DNA from: Kocuria flava
GTDB lineage: Bacteria > Actinomycetota > Actinomycetes > Actinomycetales > Micrococcaceae
DNA: 64,000 bases
NCBI RefSeq assembly: GCF_001482365.1
Contig: NZ_CP013254.1
Span: forward strand, 3,410,001-3,474,000
Direction of reading: 5' to 3'
Shown here: positions 51,616 through 61,800 of the stretch, piece by piece
How positions within the stretch are numbered: position 1 is the stretch's first letter
Layout: each line of letters opens with the position of its first letter
Position numbers and translations under genes: made by a program
The notes under the pieces: model-generated
Databases searched by the model: none
The model's input: only the letters and a program-made list of their open reading frames with translations
Told to the model about the DNA's origin: nothing

Positions 51616-52413
51616 TCAGGACCAGATGAACCGGTGCTGGCCCGCCAGCACCGCCACGACCGGCCCCGCCGCCGCGAGCGCGGCGCACGCGGCGAGCACG
51701 GCCGCGTCCCGCCAGGACCGCCGGGGCACCCGGGCCCACGTGCGCGGTCCGGCCCCGAAGCCGCGGGCCTCCATGGTCACGGCCAGCCGGGTGGCCCGGC
51801 GCAGCGACTGCACGAGCAGCGTGAAGACCTGACCGCCGAACTCGCGCAGCGCCGCGAGCGGGCCGCGGCCGCCGCCGGCGCCGCGGGCCCGCCGGGCCGT
51901 CGCGAGCGTGTCCCACTCCGCGGCCAGCACGCCCACGAGCCGCAGCGCCGCGAGCGAGGCGAGCACGAAGCGGGCCGGCAGGCGCAGGGTCTGGGCGAGG
52001 CCGTCGGCGAGGTCCGCGGGGTCCGTGGTGAGCAGCACCAACAGCCCCGGCAGGGCCAGGGCCAGCCCGCGCAGGGCGATCGCGGCACCGGCGGCCACGG
52101 CCCCGGCGGACAGCTGCGTGAGGCCCAGGTCCAGCAGCACCGGTCCGGAGTCCTCCGCGAGCAGCGCGGTGCCCCAGCCGCTGACCAGCGCGGCGAGCAC
52201 CAGGGGCCAGGCGCGCACCAGCAGGGCCAGCGGCCGCTGGCCCGCCAGTCCCAGGAGCACGAGCTCCCCCGCCAGGACGACGCCGGAGGTCACGGGGTCG
52301 GCGCTGACCACGAGCACCGCCGTCAGCAGCAGGGCCCCGGCCAGCTTCACGAGCGCGTCCGTGCGGCCCAGCAGGGAGCGCCGGGCCGCGGGGGCGAGGG
52401 CGAGGGCGTTCAC
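51616..52413 (-). CDS. ykoC: ECF transporter membrane subunit EcfT (YkoC-like)
   Basis: The 265-residue protein has about six helices and the two EcfT coupling motifs with ARG: TLATARRARGAGGGRG and AVTMEARGFGAGPRT. It couples the ATPase to the substrate-binding S subunit. Its GTG start overlaps the ATPase stop by four bases. The gene order S, fused ATPase, T and the TPP riboswitch upstream match the ykoEDC hydroxymethylpyrimidine/thiamin system. Confidence 0.9.
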   Translation of the reverse strand: MNALALAPAARRSLLGRTDALVKLAGALLLTAVLVVSADPVTSGVVLAGELVLLGLAGQRPLALLVRAWPLVLAALVSGWGTALLAEDSGPVLLDLGLTQLSAGAVAAGAAIALRGLALALPGLLVLLTTDPADLADGLAQTLRLPARFVLASLAALRLVGVLAAEWDTLATARRARGAGGGRGPLAALREFGGQVFTLLVQSLRRATRLAVTMEARGFGAGPRTWARVPRRSWRDAAVLAACAALAAAGPVVAVLAGQHRFIWS

Positions 52414-54005
52414 CGCCGTGCTCCTGCCGCCGGGCGGGCCAGGTCCAGGGCCTCGGCGCCGATCGCGCGCACGAACTCGGCGTCGTGGGTGACCGCGAGC
52501 ACGGACGTGCCCGCCTCGACCAGCTCGAGGAGCAGCTCCACGAGCTCGGCCCAGGTCAGGGCGTCCTGGCCGAAGGTGGGCTCGTCGAGCACGAGCACGT
52601 CGGGGGCGGTGGCCAGCACGGTGGCCACCGACAGCCGGCGCTGCTCCCCGCCGGAGAGGGTGAACGGGTTCGCCTCCGCCACGTGGGCCAGCCGCAGCCG
52701 CGCCAGCAGCCCGTCGGCCAGGCGGCGGCGCTCCTGCGGGTCCGCGCCGGCGAGGCGGGGCCCGTGCTCGAGCTCCTCGCGCACGGTGGGGCGCAGGAAC
52801 TGGTGCTCGGGCTCCTGGAAGACCGTCCCGATCCGGGCCACGAGCTCGCGCCCGCGCCACGCGAACGGGTCGGGCCCGGCGCCGCGGGCCAGTCCGGGGG
52901 CGGCCTCGACCCGCCCCCGGACCGGGGGCAGCAGCCCCGCGAGGGTCAGGGCGGTCGTGGACTTGCCCGCGCCGTTGGGGCCGGTCAGCGCGAGCACCCG
53001 CCCGCGGCGGAGCACGGCGTCCACCCCGGCGGCCGCCGTGGGCAGGTCCCGCCCGGCGGCCGCGTCGTCCACCGGGCGGCCGGTGCGCGCGGCCCGGCGG
53101 CGGGCCCGCAGCTGCCGCCGGGTCGGGCGGGTGCGCGAGACGGCCAGGTCCTCCCCCGTGAGCAGGGGCTCGGGTTCCGGCGCCCCGGGGGCCGGCCGCG
53201 GGGCCGGGCGGGTGGGCGGCACCCAGCCGGGCACCCACACGCCGGCCGCGCGCAGTTCGTCGCCGGCGGCGCCGAAGACCTCCGCGGGCGGGCCGTCGTG
53301 GCTGATCCCGCCGTCGCGGCCCAGGACGACGACGCGGTCCACGGCGTCGGCCCACACGGCGGTGCGGTGCTCGACGACCACGAGGGTCGCGCCGCTGCGC
53401 TCGAGGCACGCCAGGACGGCCTCCCGGACCTGCCGCACGCCGTCGGGGTCGAGGTTGGCGGTCGGCTCGTCGAGCAGCAGCAGGCCGGGGTCCGTGGCGA
53501 CGGCGCCGGCGAGCGCGAGCCGCTGCTTCTGCCCGCCGGACAGGGCCGCGGTGGGGTGGTCCAGGGGCAGGTCCAGCCCCACCCGGTCGAGGGCCTCCCG
53601 CACCCGGGGCCAGATCTGCTCCCGGGGCACGGCGAGGTTCTCGAGGCCGAACGCGGTGTCGTCGCCCACGCGCGAGAGCACGACCCCCGACTCGGGGTCC
53701 TGCTGCACGAGCCCGGCCCGGCCCCGGGCGTGCTCGGGGTCCGTGCCGTCCACGAGCAGCTCGCCGAGGCGGGTCTGCCCGTCGTCGTCGTGGAGCACGC
53801 CCGCGAGGGCGTGCAGGAGGGTGGACTTGCCCGCGCCCGAGGGCCCGAGGAGCAGGACCCGCTCCCCCGGTTCCAGGACGAGGTCGATCCCGTGCAGGGA
53901 GGGCTCCGCCCGCCCGGGGTGGTGCCAGCCGAAGCCCCGGGCCTCGACCCGGGCGCCGCGGGCGGCGGGCCGGGCGCGGGCGGACGCGGCCGCGGTGGCC
54001 GTCAC
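52410..54005 (-). CDS. ykoD: ECF transporter ATPase with two fused nucleotide-binding domains (YkoD-like)
   Basis: The 531-residue protein holds two ABC domains. The first has LLGPSGAGKSTLLHALAG, ALSGGQKQRLALAGA and LLLLDEPTANLD; the second has LTGPNGAGKSTTALTLAG, QEPEHQFLRPTVREEL, TLSGGEQRRLSVATV and VLVLDEPTFGQD. A Pro-rich and Arg-rich linker separates them. Fusion of both ATPases in one chain is the YkoD arrangement. GTG start overlaps the S-subunit stop. Confidence 0.93.
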   Translation of the reverse strand: MTATAAASARARPAARGARVEARGFGWHHPGRAEPSLHGIDLVLEPGERVLLLGPSGAGKSTLLHALAGVLHDDDGQTRLGELLVDGTDPEHARGRAGLVQQDPESGVVLSRVGDDTAFGLENLAVPREQIWPRVREALDRVGLDLPLDHPTAALSGGQKQRLALAGAVATDPGLLLLDEPTANLDPDGVRQVREAVLACLERSGATLVVVEHRTAVWADAVDRVVVLGRDGGISHDGPPAEVFGAAGDELRAAGVWVPGWVPPTRPAPRPAPGAPEPEPLLTGEDLAVSRTRPTRRQLRARRRAARTGRPVDDAAAGRDLPTAAAGVDAVLRRGRVLALTGPNGAGKSTTALTLAGLLPPVRGRVEAAPGLARGAGPDPFAWRGRELVARIGTVFQEPEHQFLRPTVREELEHGPRLAGADPQERRRLADGLLARLRLAHVAEANPFTLSGGEQRRLSVATVLATAPDVLVLDEPTFGQDALTWAELVELLLELVEAGTSVLAVTHDAEFVRAIGAEALDLARPAAGARR

Positions 54006-54622
54006 CGGCGCGCGGCCCGGCCGGAGGCGAGGCCGTCGAGCACGCCGGTGCGCGCGAGCGCCCGGACCGCGGCCCACATCAGCGCCCCCGCGAGCACGGC
54101 CCCGGAGAGCACGGCGAGGACGGCGTAGACGACCTGGTGGGAGAGGGCCCACTCGTAGTTGTAGATCAGGTTCTCGCTCACGCCCAGGAACAGCCCGCTG
54201 ACGGCCCCGGCCAGGACGGCCACCAGCACGTCGAAGCGGCGGTAGCGCCACGCGGCGAGGACGAGCTCCGCGCCCAGGCCCTGGATCAGGCCGGAGAGGA
54301 TCACGGTCCAGCCGAAGTGGGTGCCGAGCAGGCCCTGCAGCACGGCCGCGAGCAGCTCCACGAACAGCGCCGCGCCCGGCTTGCGGATCACGAGCCCGCC
54401 GAGCACGCCGGCCACGAGCCACCCGCCGGTGATCAGCCCGGTCGCGGGCGGGTAGGCCACGGCGGCGGCGGCCACGGCGGGGTAGAGCAGGTTGGACCAG
54501 GCCCAGAACACGACCGCGCACACGGCGGCGAGGACGGCGGCGACGACGATGTCGACGACCCGCCACGAGAGCCGGCGCGCGGGGCGGGTGCGGTCCGTGG
54601 GACGGTGGACGGTGGTGTTCAC
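54002..54622 (-). CDS. ykoE: ECF S component for hydroxymethylpyrimidine/thiamin (YkoE)
   Basis: The 206-residue membrane protein has about six helices with WRVVDIVVAAVLAAVCAVVF, YPPATGLITGGWLVAGVLGG, VELLAAVLQGLLGTHFGWTV and SENLIYNYEWAL, matching the YkoE family. It binds the thiamin precursor outside the membrane. It is first in the operon, and a TPP riboswitch precedes it, so it should be shut off when thiamin diphosphate is plentiful. Confidence 0.93.
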   Translation of the reverse strand: MNTTVHRPTDRTRPARRLSWRVVDIVVAAVLAAVCAVVFWAWSNLLYPAVAAAAVAYPPATGLITGGWLVAGVLGGLVIRKPGAALFVELLAAVLQGLLGTHFGWTVILSGLIQGLGAELVLAAWRYRRFDVLVAVLAGAVSGLFLGVSENLIYNYEWALSHQVVYAVLAVLSGAVLAGALMWAAVRALARTGVLDGLASGRAARR

Positions 54623-54716
54623 GGCGGTTGCCTCCTGGGCTCAGCGAGCCGATCGGTGCCAGGAGGGGAGGACGGCACGGCGCGCCGTGGCGCGCACGAC
54701 CGTCCCGAGGTGCTCG

Positions 54717-54816
54717 ACTCCCTTCGCCGGTGCTAACCGGAGCAGGTTCGAGGGTCTGCGGTGATCCGCACTCTCAGCGCTGTGCCGCCGTCGCCGGCGG
54801 GGTGCGCTCCCCTGTC
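54717..54816 (-). ncRNA. TPP riboswitch (THI element)
   Basis: Read on the minus strand, the leader holds GGGGAGCGC, the core GCTGAGAGTGCGGATC, ACCGCAGACCCTCGAACCTG, CCGGTTAGCACCGGCGAAGG and GAG, the conserved THI-element blocks. It lies about 95 nt ahead of ykoE, leaving room for an expression platform. Confidence 0.95.
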
Positions 54817-54974
54817 GTTCAAGTGCCGCCCAGTCTACTGTGCCGGGGCCGCCGCCGGTACCCGGGCCGGTCGCGCGCGGGACCGGGGTGCTCTGGACGG
54901 GAGGCCCGGGACCGGTCTGCGCGGGACGGGGCTGCGCGGGACCGGGGCGCCCGGATCGGTGTGCGCCCGGGCGT

Positions 54975-55030
54975 GCGCGAGGGCGGGGCCCCGCTCCCGG
55001 TTCCCCGGGACGGAGGCCCCGCCCTCGCGC
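54975..55030 (-). terminator. Hairpin terminator after the DUF4235 gene
   Basis: GCGCGAGGGCGGGGCC pairs exactly with GGCCCCGCCCTCGCGC, 14 bp past the DUF4235 stop. The stretch from 54841 to 54974 holds imperfect CGGGACCGGGG-type repeats and no gene. Confidence 0.75.
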
Positions 55031-55043
55031 GCCGGCGGCGGGC

Positions 55044-55310
55044 TCAGACCTCGGAGCCGCTGGTGGCCTTCGGCTTGTTCTCCAGCTCGTAGACCTTGCG
55101 GCTGACGGCGACCTTGATGACCGTGCCGACGAGACCGGTCATCAGCGCCCAGATGATGATCCCCGTCCAGGCCTCGTCCGGGTCCGGGTTCTTGGCCGGG
55201 GGCTCCTGGCCCGTGACCTTCTTCCAGCCGGCGGCCAGGACCTTGTTCGTCAGGGCCACGCCGCCGAGGGAGGCGCCGGTGCCGAGCAGGTGCAGGATCT
55301 TGGTGTTCAT
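55044..55310 (-). CDS. DUF4235 membrane protein
   Basis: The 88-residue protein has two hydrophobic stretches (ILHLLGTGASLGGVALTNKV; GIIIWALMTGLVGTVIKVAV) separated by GWKKVTGQEPPAKNPDP, and a conserved C-terminal RKVYEL. This matches DUF4235, a small actinobacterial membrane family of unknown role. Its own terminator follows. Confidence 0.88.
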   Translation of the reverse strand: MNTKILHLLGTGASLGGVALTNKVLAAGWKKVTGQEPPAKNPDPDEAWTGIIIWALMTGLVGTVIKVAVSRKVYELENKPKATSGSEV

Positions 55311-55369
55311 GGGCGGGTGCTCCTTCTGGGTCGCGGGCCGGGGCGGGGGCCCCTGGGATCCGTCCCAGC

Positions 55370-55765
55370 CTAGCGCGTCCGCCCGGGGCCGTCAGTGTGC
55401 TGTCCGTCGGGGCCCACGCGGTTGAGCACCTCCTGCAGGTCGTCCTGGGTGAGGGTGTCGCGGTTGAGGTGCTTGGTGCGGTAGGTCGAGCGCCCCACCA
55501 TGTGCGCCGAGACGGGAACCGTGAGCAGCTGGAACACCCACCCGAGCACGATCAGCGGGATCATCCACGCGTTGCGGCTGCCCAGGGCGACCGCGGTGAG
55601 CATCAGCAGCAGCCCGAATACCTGGGGCTTGGTGCCGGCGTGCATGCGGGTCAGCAGGTCGGGGAAGCGGACGAGGCCGACGGCCGCGGCCAGCGACATC
55701 AGGGCGCCGACCACGAGGCACACGGCCGTCGCGGCGTCCAGGACGGTCTCGGTCACGGGGCTCAC
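55370..55765 (-). CDS. mnhG: Na+/H+ antiporter subunit MnhG/MrpG
   Basis: The 131-residue protein has three helices with LMSLAAAVGLVRFPDLLTRM and HAGTKPQVFGLLLML, the MnhG signature. It is the last gene of the mnh operon; its start overlaps the mnhF stop. Confidence 0.95.
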   Translation of the reverse strand: MSPVTETVLDAATAVCLVVGALMSLAAAVGLVRFPDLLTRMHAGTKPQVFGLLLMLTAVALGSRNAWMIPLIVLGWVFQLLTVPVSAHMVGRSTYRTKHLNRDTLTQDDLQEVLNRVGPDGQHTDGPGRTR

Positions 55766-56031
55766 CGCCCGTGCTCCGCGGTCTGGGTCGCGAAGCGGGC
55801 GACCGTCACGGAGCCGATGAAGCCCACGAGCGAGACGATGACCATGAGCACCAGGTTGTCCAGGTGCCCGTGGTAGGCCATGTCCACCGCGAGGGCGGCC
55901 GCGACGATCGCGAGCAGCACGTCGGTGGCCACGACCCGGTCCAGCAGGGACGGCCCTTTGGCGAGGCGGTAGAGGGTGCCGGCCGCGCCCAGGCTCAGCA
56001 GCACGGCGGCGATGCCCACGGCGATCTCCAT
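55762..56031 (-). CDS. mnhF: Na+/H+ antiporter subunit MnhF/MrpF
   Basis: The 89-residue, three-helix protein contains YRLAKGPSLLDRVVATDVLL, the MnhF core, and VSLVGFIGSVTVARF. It starts at ATG 56031, the same base that ends mnhE. Confidence 0.95.
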   Translation of the reverse strand: MEIAVGIAAVLLSLGAAGTLYRLAKGPSLLDRVVATDVLLAIVAAALAVDMAYHGHLDNLVLMVIVSLVGFIGSVTVARFATQTAEHGR

Positions 56032-56732
56032 CACGGGCGGTCCTCCTCTGTCCCGGGCACGGCCTGCCCGGCGGGTCGGTCGGTGGTCTCGGCCGCGGCC
56101 CCGTCGTCGTCGCCCCGGCCCCGCACGATCTGCTGCTGGGAGGTGATGGGGGCGCGGATCGCGGCGCTGTCCTGGGCCCTGCCCGTCCCGGGGCGGCGCT
56201 CCGCGCGCAGGGCCGCGAGCTCCTCCCGGGTGCCCATGATCCGGATCCAGGCCGCCTCGATGCGCAGCACGGCGCGGCGGAAGTCCTCGGCCTGCTCGGG
56301 GGTGCGGACGTTGAGGGCGTGGAAGTACAGGGTGCCGTTGGCCCGGTCGACCTCGATCACGAGGGATCCGGGGATCAGCGTCATGGTGTGCCCGGTCGCG
56401 GTGAGCAGCAGGTCGGAGCGCGTGCGCAGCTGTACGCCGACCACGGCGTTGCGCGTGCGCGGTCCCACGAGCAGCGCCACGAGCAGCACCTCGAAGCTGG
56501 CCTTCGCGACCTGCCACACGAAGGTGGCCGTGAACAGCGCGAAGTGCACGGGGTTGAACCGCCCGGAAAGCTGGACCGGCGGCAGGTAGAGCACCCAGGT
56601 GACGAGCAGGGCCAGCAGCGCCCCGAAGACCAGGTTGCCGGCCCGGAAGTCGCCCCACAGGGCGCCCCAGACGAGCACGAGCCACACCAGCAGGGGCAGC
56701 TCGACGAGCAGCGGGTTCCGGGGCCGGGTCAC
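56031..56732 (-). CDS. mnhE: Na+/H+ antiporter subunit MnhE/MrpE
   Basis: The 233-residue protein has N-terminal helices (LLVWLVLVWGALWGDFRAGN), then VQLRTRSDLLLTATGHTMTL, IPGSLVIEVDRANGTLYFHA, the MnhE soluble domain. The C-terminus is longer than in most MnhE proteins (about 60 extra polar residues). GTG start overlaps the mnhD stop by four bases. Confidence 0.94.
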   Translation of the reverse strand: MTRPRNPLLVELPLLVWLVLVWGALWGDFRAGNLVFGALLALLVTWVLYLPPVQLSGRFNPVHFALFTATFVWQVAKASFEVLLVALLVGPRTRNAVVGVQLRTRSDLLLTATGHTMTLIPGSLVIEVDRANGTLYFHALNVRTPEQAEDFRRAVLRIEAAWIRIMGTREELAALRAERRPGTGRAQDSAAIRAPITSQQQIVRGRGDDDGAAAETTDRPAGQAVPGTEEDRP

Positions 56733-58369
56733 GGGGCCTCCTCCACCACGGGCTGCGGTCCCGTGGACAGGTCCAGGACCGCGCCGACGTAGCGCTCGGG
56801 GCGCACGAGGTTCTCCGCGGCGTTGTCCGCGAGCTGGAACAGCGGTCCGGCGAAGACGGTCAGGGCCACCCCGACGGCCACGAGCGCGGAGGTCGCCCCG
56901 AGCATCGACGGCGACATCAGCCGGACGTCGCCCTTGCCGCCGAAGCGGCCCGCCTGGTCGTCGACCCCGCCGGAGGTCAGCAGGAACCGGGAGCCGGCCG
57001 GCACGGGGGCCATCAGGATCGGGTCGGGGTACTCGGCGTCCTCCGGGGCGCGCAGGAAGGCGCGGTTCCACACGCGGATCAGCGCCATCAGCGTCAGCAG
57101 GGACACGAGCACGGCGCCGGCCACGAGGACGTAGGAGAGCCAGTCCCCGCGGGCCACGCCCGCCTGGAGCAGGCCCGCCTTGCCGAGGAACCCGGAGAAC
57201 GGCGGGATCCCGCCGAGGTTGAGCGCGGGCACCAGGTAGAGCAGGCCCAGCAGCGGGGAGATGCGGGCCAGGCCCGCGAGGCGGTCCACGTTCGTGGACC
57301 CGCCGCGGCGCTCGATCAGCCCCGCCACGAGGAACAGGCTGGTCTGGATCACGATGTGGTGGGCCACGTAGTACACGGTGGCCGCGAGCGCCTCGGCGGT
57401 GCCGACGGCCACCCCGAAGATCATGTAGCCGATGTGGCTGATCAGCGTGAACGAGAGCATGCGCTTGATGTCGATCTGGGCGAGGGCGCCCAGGATGCCC
57501 ACGACCATCGTCAGCAGCGCGACCGTCATCAGCAGCCCGTCGATGCGCTCGGCCGGGAACAGCAGGGTCTCGGTGCGGATGATCGCGTACACCCCGACCT
57601 TCGTCAGCAGGCCCGCGAACACGGCGGTGACGGGTGCGGAGGCCGTGGGGTAGGAGTCGGGCAGCCAGAAGGACAGGGGGAAGACGGCGGCCTTGATCCC
57701 GAAGGCGATCACGAGCATCAGGTGCAGCTGCAGCTGCGTGCCCACGGGCAGCTCGGCGAGCTTCACCGACAGGTCCGCCATGGTGATGGTGCCGGTGGCC
57801 CCGTAGATCATCGCGATGGTGATGAGGAACAGCACCGAGGAGATCACCGAGACGACCACGTAGGTGACGCCGGTGCGGATGCGTTGGACCGTCCCGCCCA
57901 TCGTCATCAGCACGTAGGAGGCCACGAGCAGGATCTCGAAGCCGACGTAGAGGTTGAACAGGTCCCCGGCCAGGAAGGCGTTGGAGACCCCCGCCACGAG
58001 GATGAGGAAGGAGGGGTGGAAGATCGAGATCGGCCCCTCGTCGTCGCCGTCGGCCACGCCCTGGCCGGTCGCGTAGACGAGCACGGACAGCGAGACGACC
58101 GTGGAGACGACCAGCAGCAGGGAGGAGAGCTGGTCGACGACCATGACGATGCCCCACGGCGCCTCCCAGCCGCCCAGGTGCACGGCCTGGGGGCCGAGGT
58201 CCCAGGTGCCGACGAGCACGACCGTCTCGACGACGAGGCTGAGCACGAGCGCGCCGATCGCCACGGTCCGCTGCAGCCGGTTGCGCCGCAGCAGCAGCAG
58301 GTTCAGGGCGGCGCCGAGGAACGGGATGATCACGGCCAGCGGGGCCAGCTGCGCGGGGTTGAGGGTCAT
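56729..58369 (-). CDS. mnhD: Na+/H+ antiporter subunit MnhD/MrpD
   Basis: The 546-residue complex I-like subunit has 14 helices, the proton-path Glu in NLYVGFEILLVASYVLM, Lys in FGIKAAVFPLSFWLPDSYPT, and LLTKVGVYAIIRTETLLFP, KRMLSFTLISHIGYMIFG. It shares descent with NuoM/NuoN. A long C-terminal extension (from about residue 470) is present. Start overlaps the mnhC stop. Confidence 0.96.
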   Translation of the reverse strand: MTLNPAQLAPLAVIIPFLGAALNLLLLRRNRLQRTVAIGALVLSLVVETVVLVGTWDLGPQAVHLGGWEAPWGIVMVVDQLSSLLLVVSTVVSLSVLVYATGQGVADGDDEGPISIFHPSFLILVAGVSNAFLAGDLFNLYVGFEILLVASYVLMTMGGTVQRIRTGVTYVVVSVISSVLFLITIAMIYGATGTITMADLSVKLAELPVGTQLQLHLMLVIAFGIKAAVFPLSFWLPDSYPTASAPVTAVFAGLLTKVGVYAIIRTETLLFPAERIDGLLMTVALLTMVVGILGALAQIDIKRMLSFTLISHIGYMIFGVAVGTAEALAATVYYVAHHIVIQTSLFLVAGLIERRGGSTNVDRLAGLARISPLLGLLYLVPALNLGGIPPFSGFLGKAGLLQAGVARGDWLSYVLVAGAVLVSLLTLMALIRVWNRAFLRAPEDAEYPDPILMAPVPAGSRFLLTSGGVDDQAGRFGGKGDVRLMSPSMLGATSALVAVGVALTVFAGPLFQLADNAAENLVRPERYVGAVLDLSTGPQPVVEEAP

Positions 58370-58869
58370 CGGGTCCCCTCCCGCCCGGCCGTCGGCGCGC
58401 CCGGGGCCTCGACGTCCTCGTCGGGGTCGCGCCCGGCCGCCTCGTCGCCGGGCGAGGTGTCGAACTCCGTGGTGTCGGCGGGGATCTCGGCGTCGTCCTC
58501 CACGTCGTAGGAGGACTGGCGCGCGACGCGGCGGTCCTCGACGTCGTCCTGGATCTCGTCGCGGCGCCCGAGCACCCACGAGCGGTAGATCATGCCGAGC
58601 AGGAACGCGGTCACGGCCAGGGAGATCACGATCGAGGTGAGGATCAGCGCCTGGGGCAGCGGGTCGCTGTAGTCCTCCCCCGCCAGGGCGGAGTCGTAGA
58701 GGGGCGCGGCGCCGGGGCGCCCGCCGGTGTGCAGGATCAGCAGGTTCGTGCCGTTGGTCAGCAGCACGATCCCGAGCAGCACGCGGGTCAGGGAGCGCTC
58801 GAGCAGCAGGTACACGCCCACGGTGTAGAGCACGCCCATCACGAGCAGCAGGGTCAGGTTCACGCTCAC
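58366..58869 (-). CDS. mnhC: Na+/H+ antiporter subunit MnhC/MrpC
   Basis: The 167-residue protein has three helices like NuoK (VGVYLLLERSLTRVLLGIVL; GTNLLILHTGG; PLPQALILTSIVISLAVTAF), followed by an unusual acidic tail of about 55 residues (VEDDAEIPADTTEFDTSPGD). GTG start overlaps the mnhA stop by four bases. Confidence 0.95.
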   Translation of the reverse strand: MSVNLTLLLVMGVLYTVGVYLLLERSLTRVLLGIVLLTNGTNLLILHTGGRPGAAPLYDSALAGEDYSDPLPQALILTSIVISLAVTAFLLGMIYRSWVLGRRDEIQDDVEDRRVARQSSYDVEDDAEIPADTTEFDTSPGDEAAGRDPDEDVEAPGAPTAGREGTR

Positions 58870-61800
58870 CGGGACCGCCCCCCGTCCTCGCCGGCCGGCG
58901 CTCCCGCCGTGGCCGGGCGCGACCCGGCGCGCGGCACGGGGGTGGCCCGGCGCCCGGAGAGCCGGATGCGCGTGCCGCCGGTGCGGCGGCGCCGGCGCAC
59001 GGCGTCCTCCTCGACGCGCTCGTCGATCCGCCCGCCCAGGGAGCGGAGGATGTCGAGGATCAGGCCCACCACGATCAGGTAGACGCCGATGTCGAAGACG
59101 ATGGCGCTGACGAACTTCTGCGGCCCGAACAGGAGCAGGTCGACCTCCCAGGTGTAGCTCTGCATGACGGACCCGCCGAGGAAGACCGGGGTGACCGCGT
59201 ACAGCGCGGTGATCGCGAGCCCGGCACCGAGCATGGCGCCGGCGTTGATGGGCGTGGCCTGCTCGAGCTCGTAGCGCCCGCCGGCGAGGTAGCGCACGGC
59301 GAGGGCGAGCCCGGCGAGCAGGCCCCCGGCGAACCCGCCGCCGGGATCGTTGTGCCCGGCCACGAGCAGGTAGAGCGAGACCATCATGAAGGTGTGGAAG
59401 AGCAGGCGCGTGACGACCTCGAAGACGATCGAGCGCCGCTCGGGGGCCAGGGTGTGCCCGGCCAGCAGGAAGGGGTCCTCCTCGGCCGCGCCGGAGCGGG
59501 CGAAGCGGCGCGCGAGGGTCAGCTCCGCCTCCCGGCCCGTGTCGTCGAGGGCCTCGGCGCTGCGGGTGCGCAGCACGCGCATCTGCCCGGTGTCCGGGCC
59601 GGAGCGCACGATCCGGTCCCCGCGGCCGGTGACGAAGATCAGGGAGGCCACGCCGGTCGCGGCGAGCACGAGCACGCTGATCTCCCCGAAGGTGTCCCAG
59701 GCGCGGATGTCCACGAGGATCACGTTGACCACGTTCTGCCCGTCGCCGAGCTCGTAGGCCATCCGCGGCAGCTCGAGGGAGATCGGGTCCGCGGAGCGGG
59801 AGGAGATGCTGAAGGCCGCGAGCGCGGTCATGAAGACCCCGAAGGCCACGGCGATCCCGGCGCGCAGCGCCCGGTGACCGGTGGGGTTGCGGTGCCACAG
59901 CGGGGCGGGCAGGGAGCGCAGCGCGAGCACGAAGGCGATCAGGGAGACGGTCTCCACGAGGGTCTGGGTCAGCGCGAGGTCCGGGGCGCCCTGGAGCGCG
60001 AAGATCAGCGCCAGCCCGTAGCCGGTGACCGACACGAGCAGCACGGCCAGGAACCGCTTGCGCGCCAGCGGCACGAGCAGCGCCGCCACGACCATCACGA
60101 CGCCGGCCACGAGCTGGCCCGGGCCGTCCGCCCAGTGGACCGCCGCCAGCGGCGGGGTCTCGGCCGCGAAGAGCACGATCGCCGGGACGACGATGGCGGT
60201 CAGCAGGATCACGGAGAGGTAGAAGGACAGCGACCCGCGCTGGGTGCGGCCGGTGACCCACACGGCGAACAGGTCCAGGACGTTGATGGTGCGCCGGTAC
60301 AGCAGCTCTCCGGGCGGCAGCGCGGGCAGGGCCCGCTGCAGGTCGCTGACCGGCTGCCTGGCCAGGTACAGCGCGGTGCCCGCGGCGAGCACGAGCGCCG
60401 AGAGCCCGAGCGCGGGGGTGAGCCCGTGCCACAGGGCGAGGTAGAACTCGTGGCCGGTCACGGGCGGGAACTGGGCCACGTACGGCTGCAGCATGGCGTC
60501 CACCGGCGCGGGCCACAGCCCGTAGACCACGGTGAGGACCGTCAGCAGCGCGGGGGCGGCGAGGAAGGACGGCTCGACGCGGTCGACGTCGCTGATCACC
60601 GACCGGCCGCCGACGCCCTCGTCGAGCTCGGAGAAGTGCGCGGACTTGTGCGCGAAGCCGCCCCACACGAAGCGGGCGCTGTAGGCGAAGGTCAGCACCG
60701 AGCCGGCCACCAGGCCCGTGAGCACGAGCGTGCCCCACGGCTCGCCGGTGGCGTGCACGAAGGCCGTGAGCACGGCCTCCTTGGTCACGAACCCGGCCAG
60801 CGGCGGGACCCCGGCCATCGAGGCGGCGGCCACGAGCGCGACGCCGAAGAGCACGGGCACCCTGCGGAACAGCCCCGACAGGCGGCGGATGTCGCGGGTC
60901 CCGGCCCGGTGGTCGATGATGCCGACCACGAGGAAGAGCGTGGCCTTGAACAGCCCGTGGGAGAGCAGCATCGCCATCCCGGCCTGGGCGGTGTCCGCCG
61001 AGCCCCAGCCCACGACCACCACGAGGAAGCCGAGCTGGCTGACGGTCCCGTAGGCGAGGATCAGCTTGAGGTCGTACTGCTTGAGCGCGGCCCACCCGCC
61101 GAAGAGCATCGTGGCCAGGCCCAGGACGACGACGACGGGCTGCCACAGCGCCGTCTCGGCGTAGCCGGGGGCGAAGCGGGCCACGAGGTAGACCCCGGCC
61201 TTGACCATCGCCGCGGCGTGCAGGTAGGCCGAGACGGGGGTGGGGGCGGCCATCGCGGCCGGCAGCCAGAAGTGCAGCGGGATCAGCGCGGACTTGGTCG
61301 CGGCGCCCACGAGCAGCAGCAGCACCGCGACGTCCACCACGGTGCCGGCCTGCGCGAGCTCGGGGGCCCGCTCGAGCAGCGCGGAGATCCGGTAGGTGCC
61401 GGCGGTCTCCCCCAGCATGATCATCCCGACCAGCATCGCGAGCCCGCCGGCGGTGGTGACCACGAGCGCCTGCAGGGCGGCCCGGCGGGCCGAGAGGCGG
61501 GTGCGGCTGTAGCTGATGAGCAGGAAGGACAGGACGGTGGTGATCTCCCAGAAGACGAACAGCAGCAGCAGGTCGTCGGCCGTCACCAGCCCGAACATGG
61601 CCCCGGCGAAGGCGAGCAGCTGGGCGCCGAAGCCGCCGACGCCCTCGGCGCCGGACTTGAAGTACCGGGCGCAGTAGAAGAGCACGAGCGAGCCGACGCC
61701 GAGCACGAGCAGGGACATCACCCACGCGAGGGCGTCCATGCGGAACGTGATCCCGAGGTCGAGGGACGGGATCCAGGTCCAGGACTCGGTCCAGCCGCCC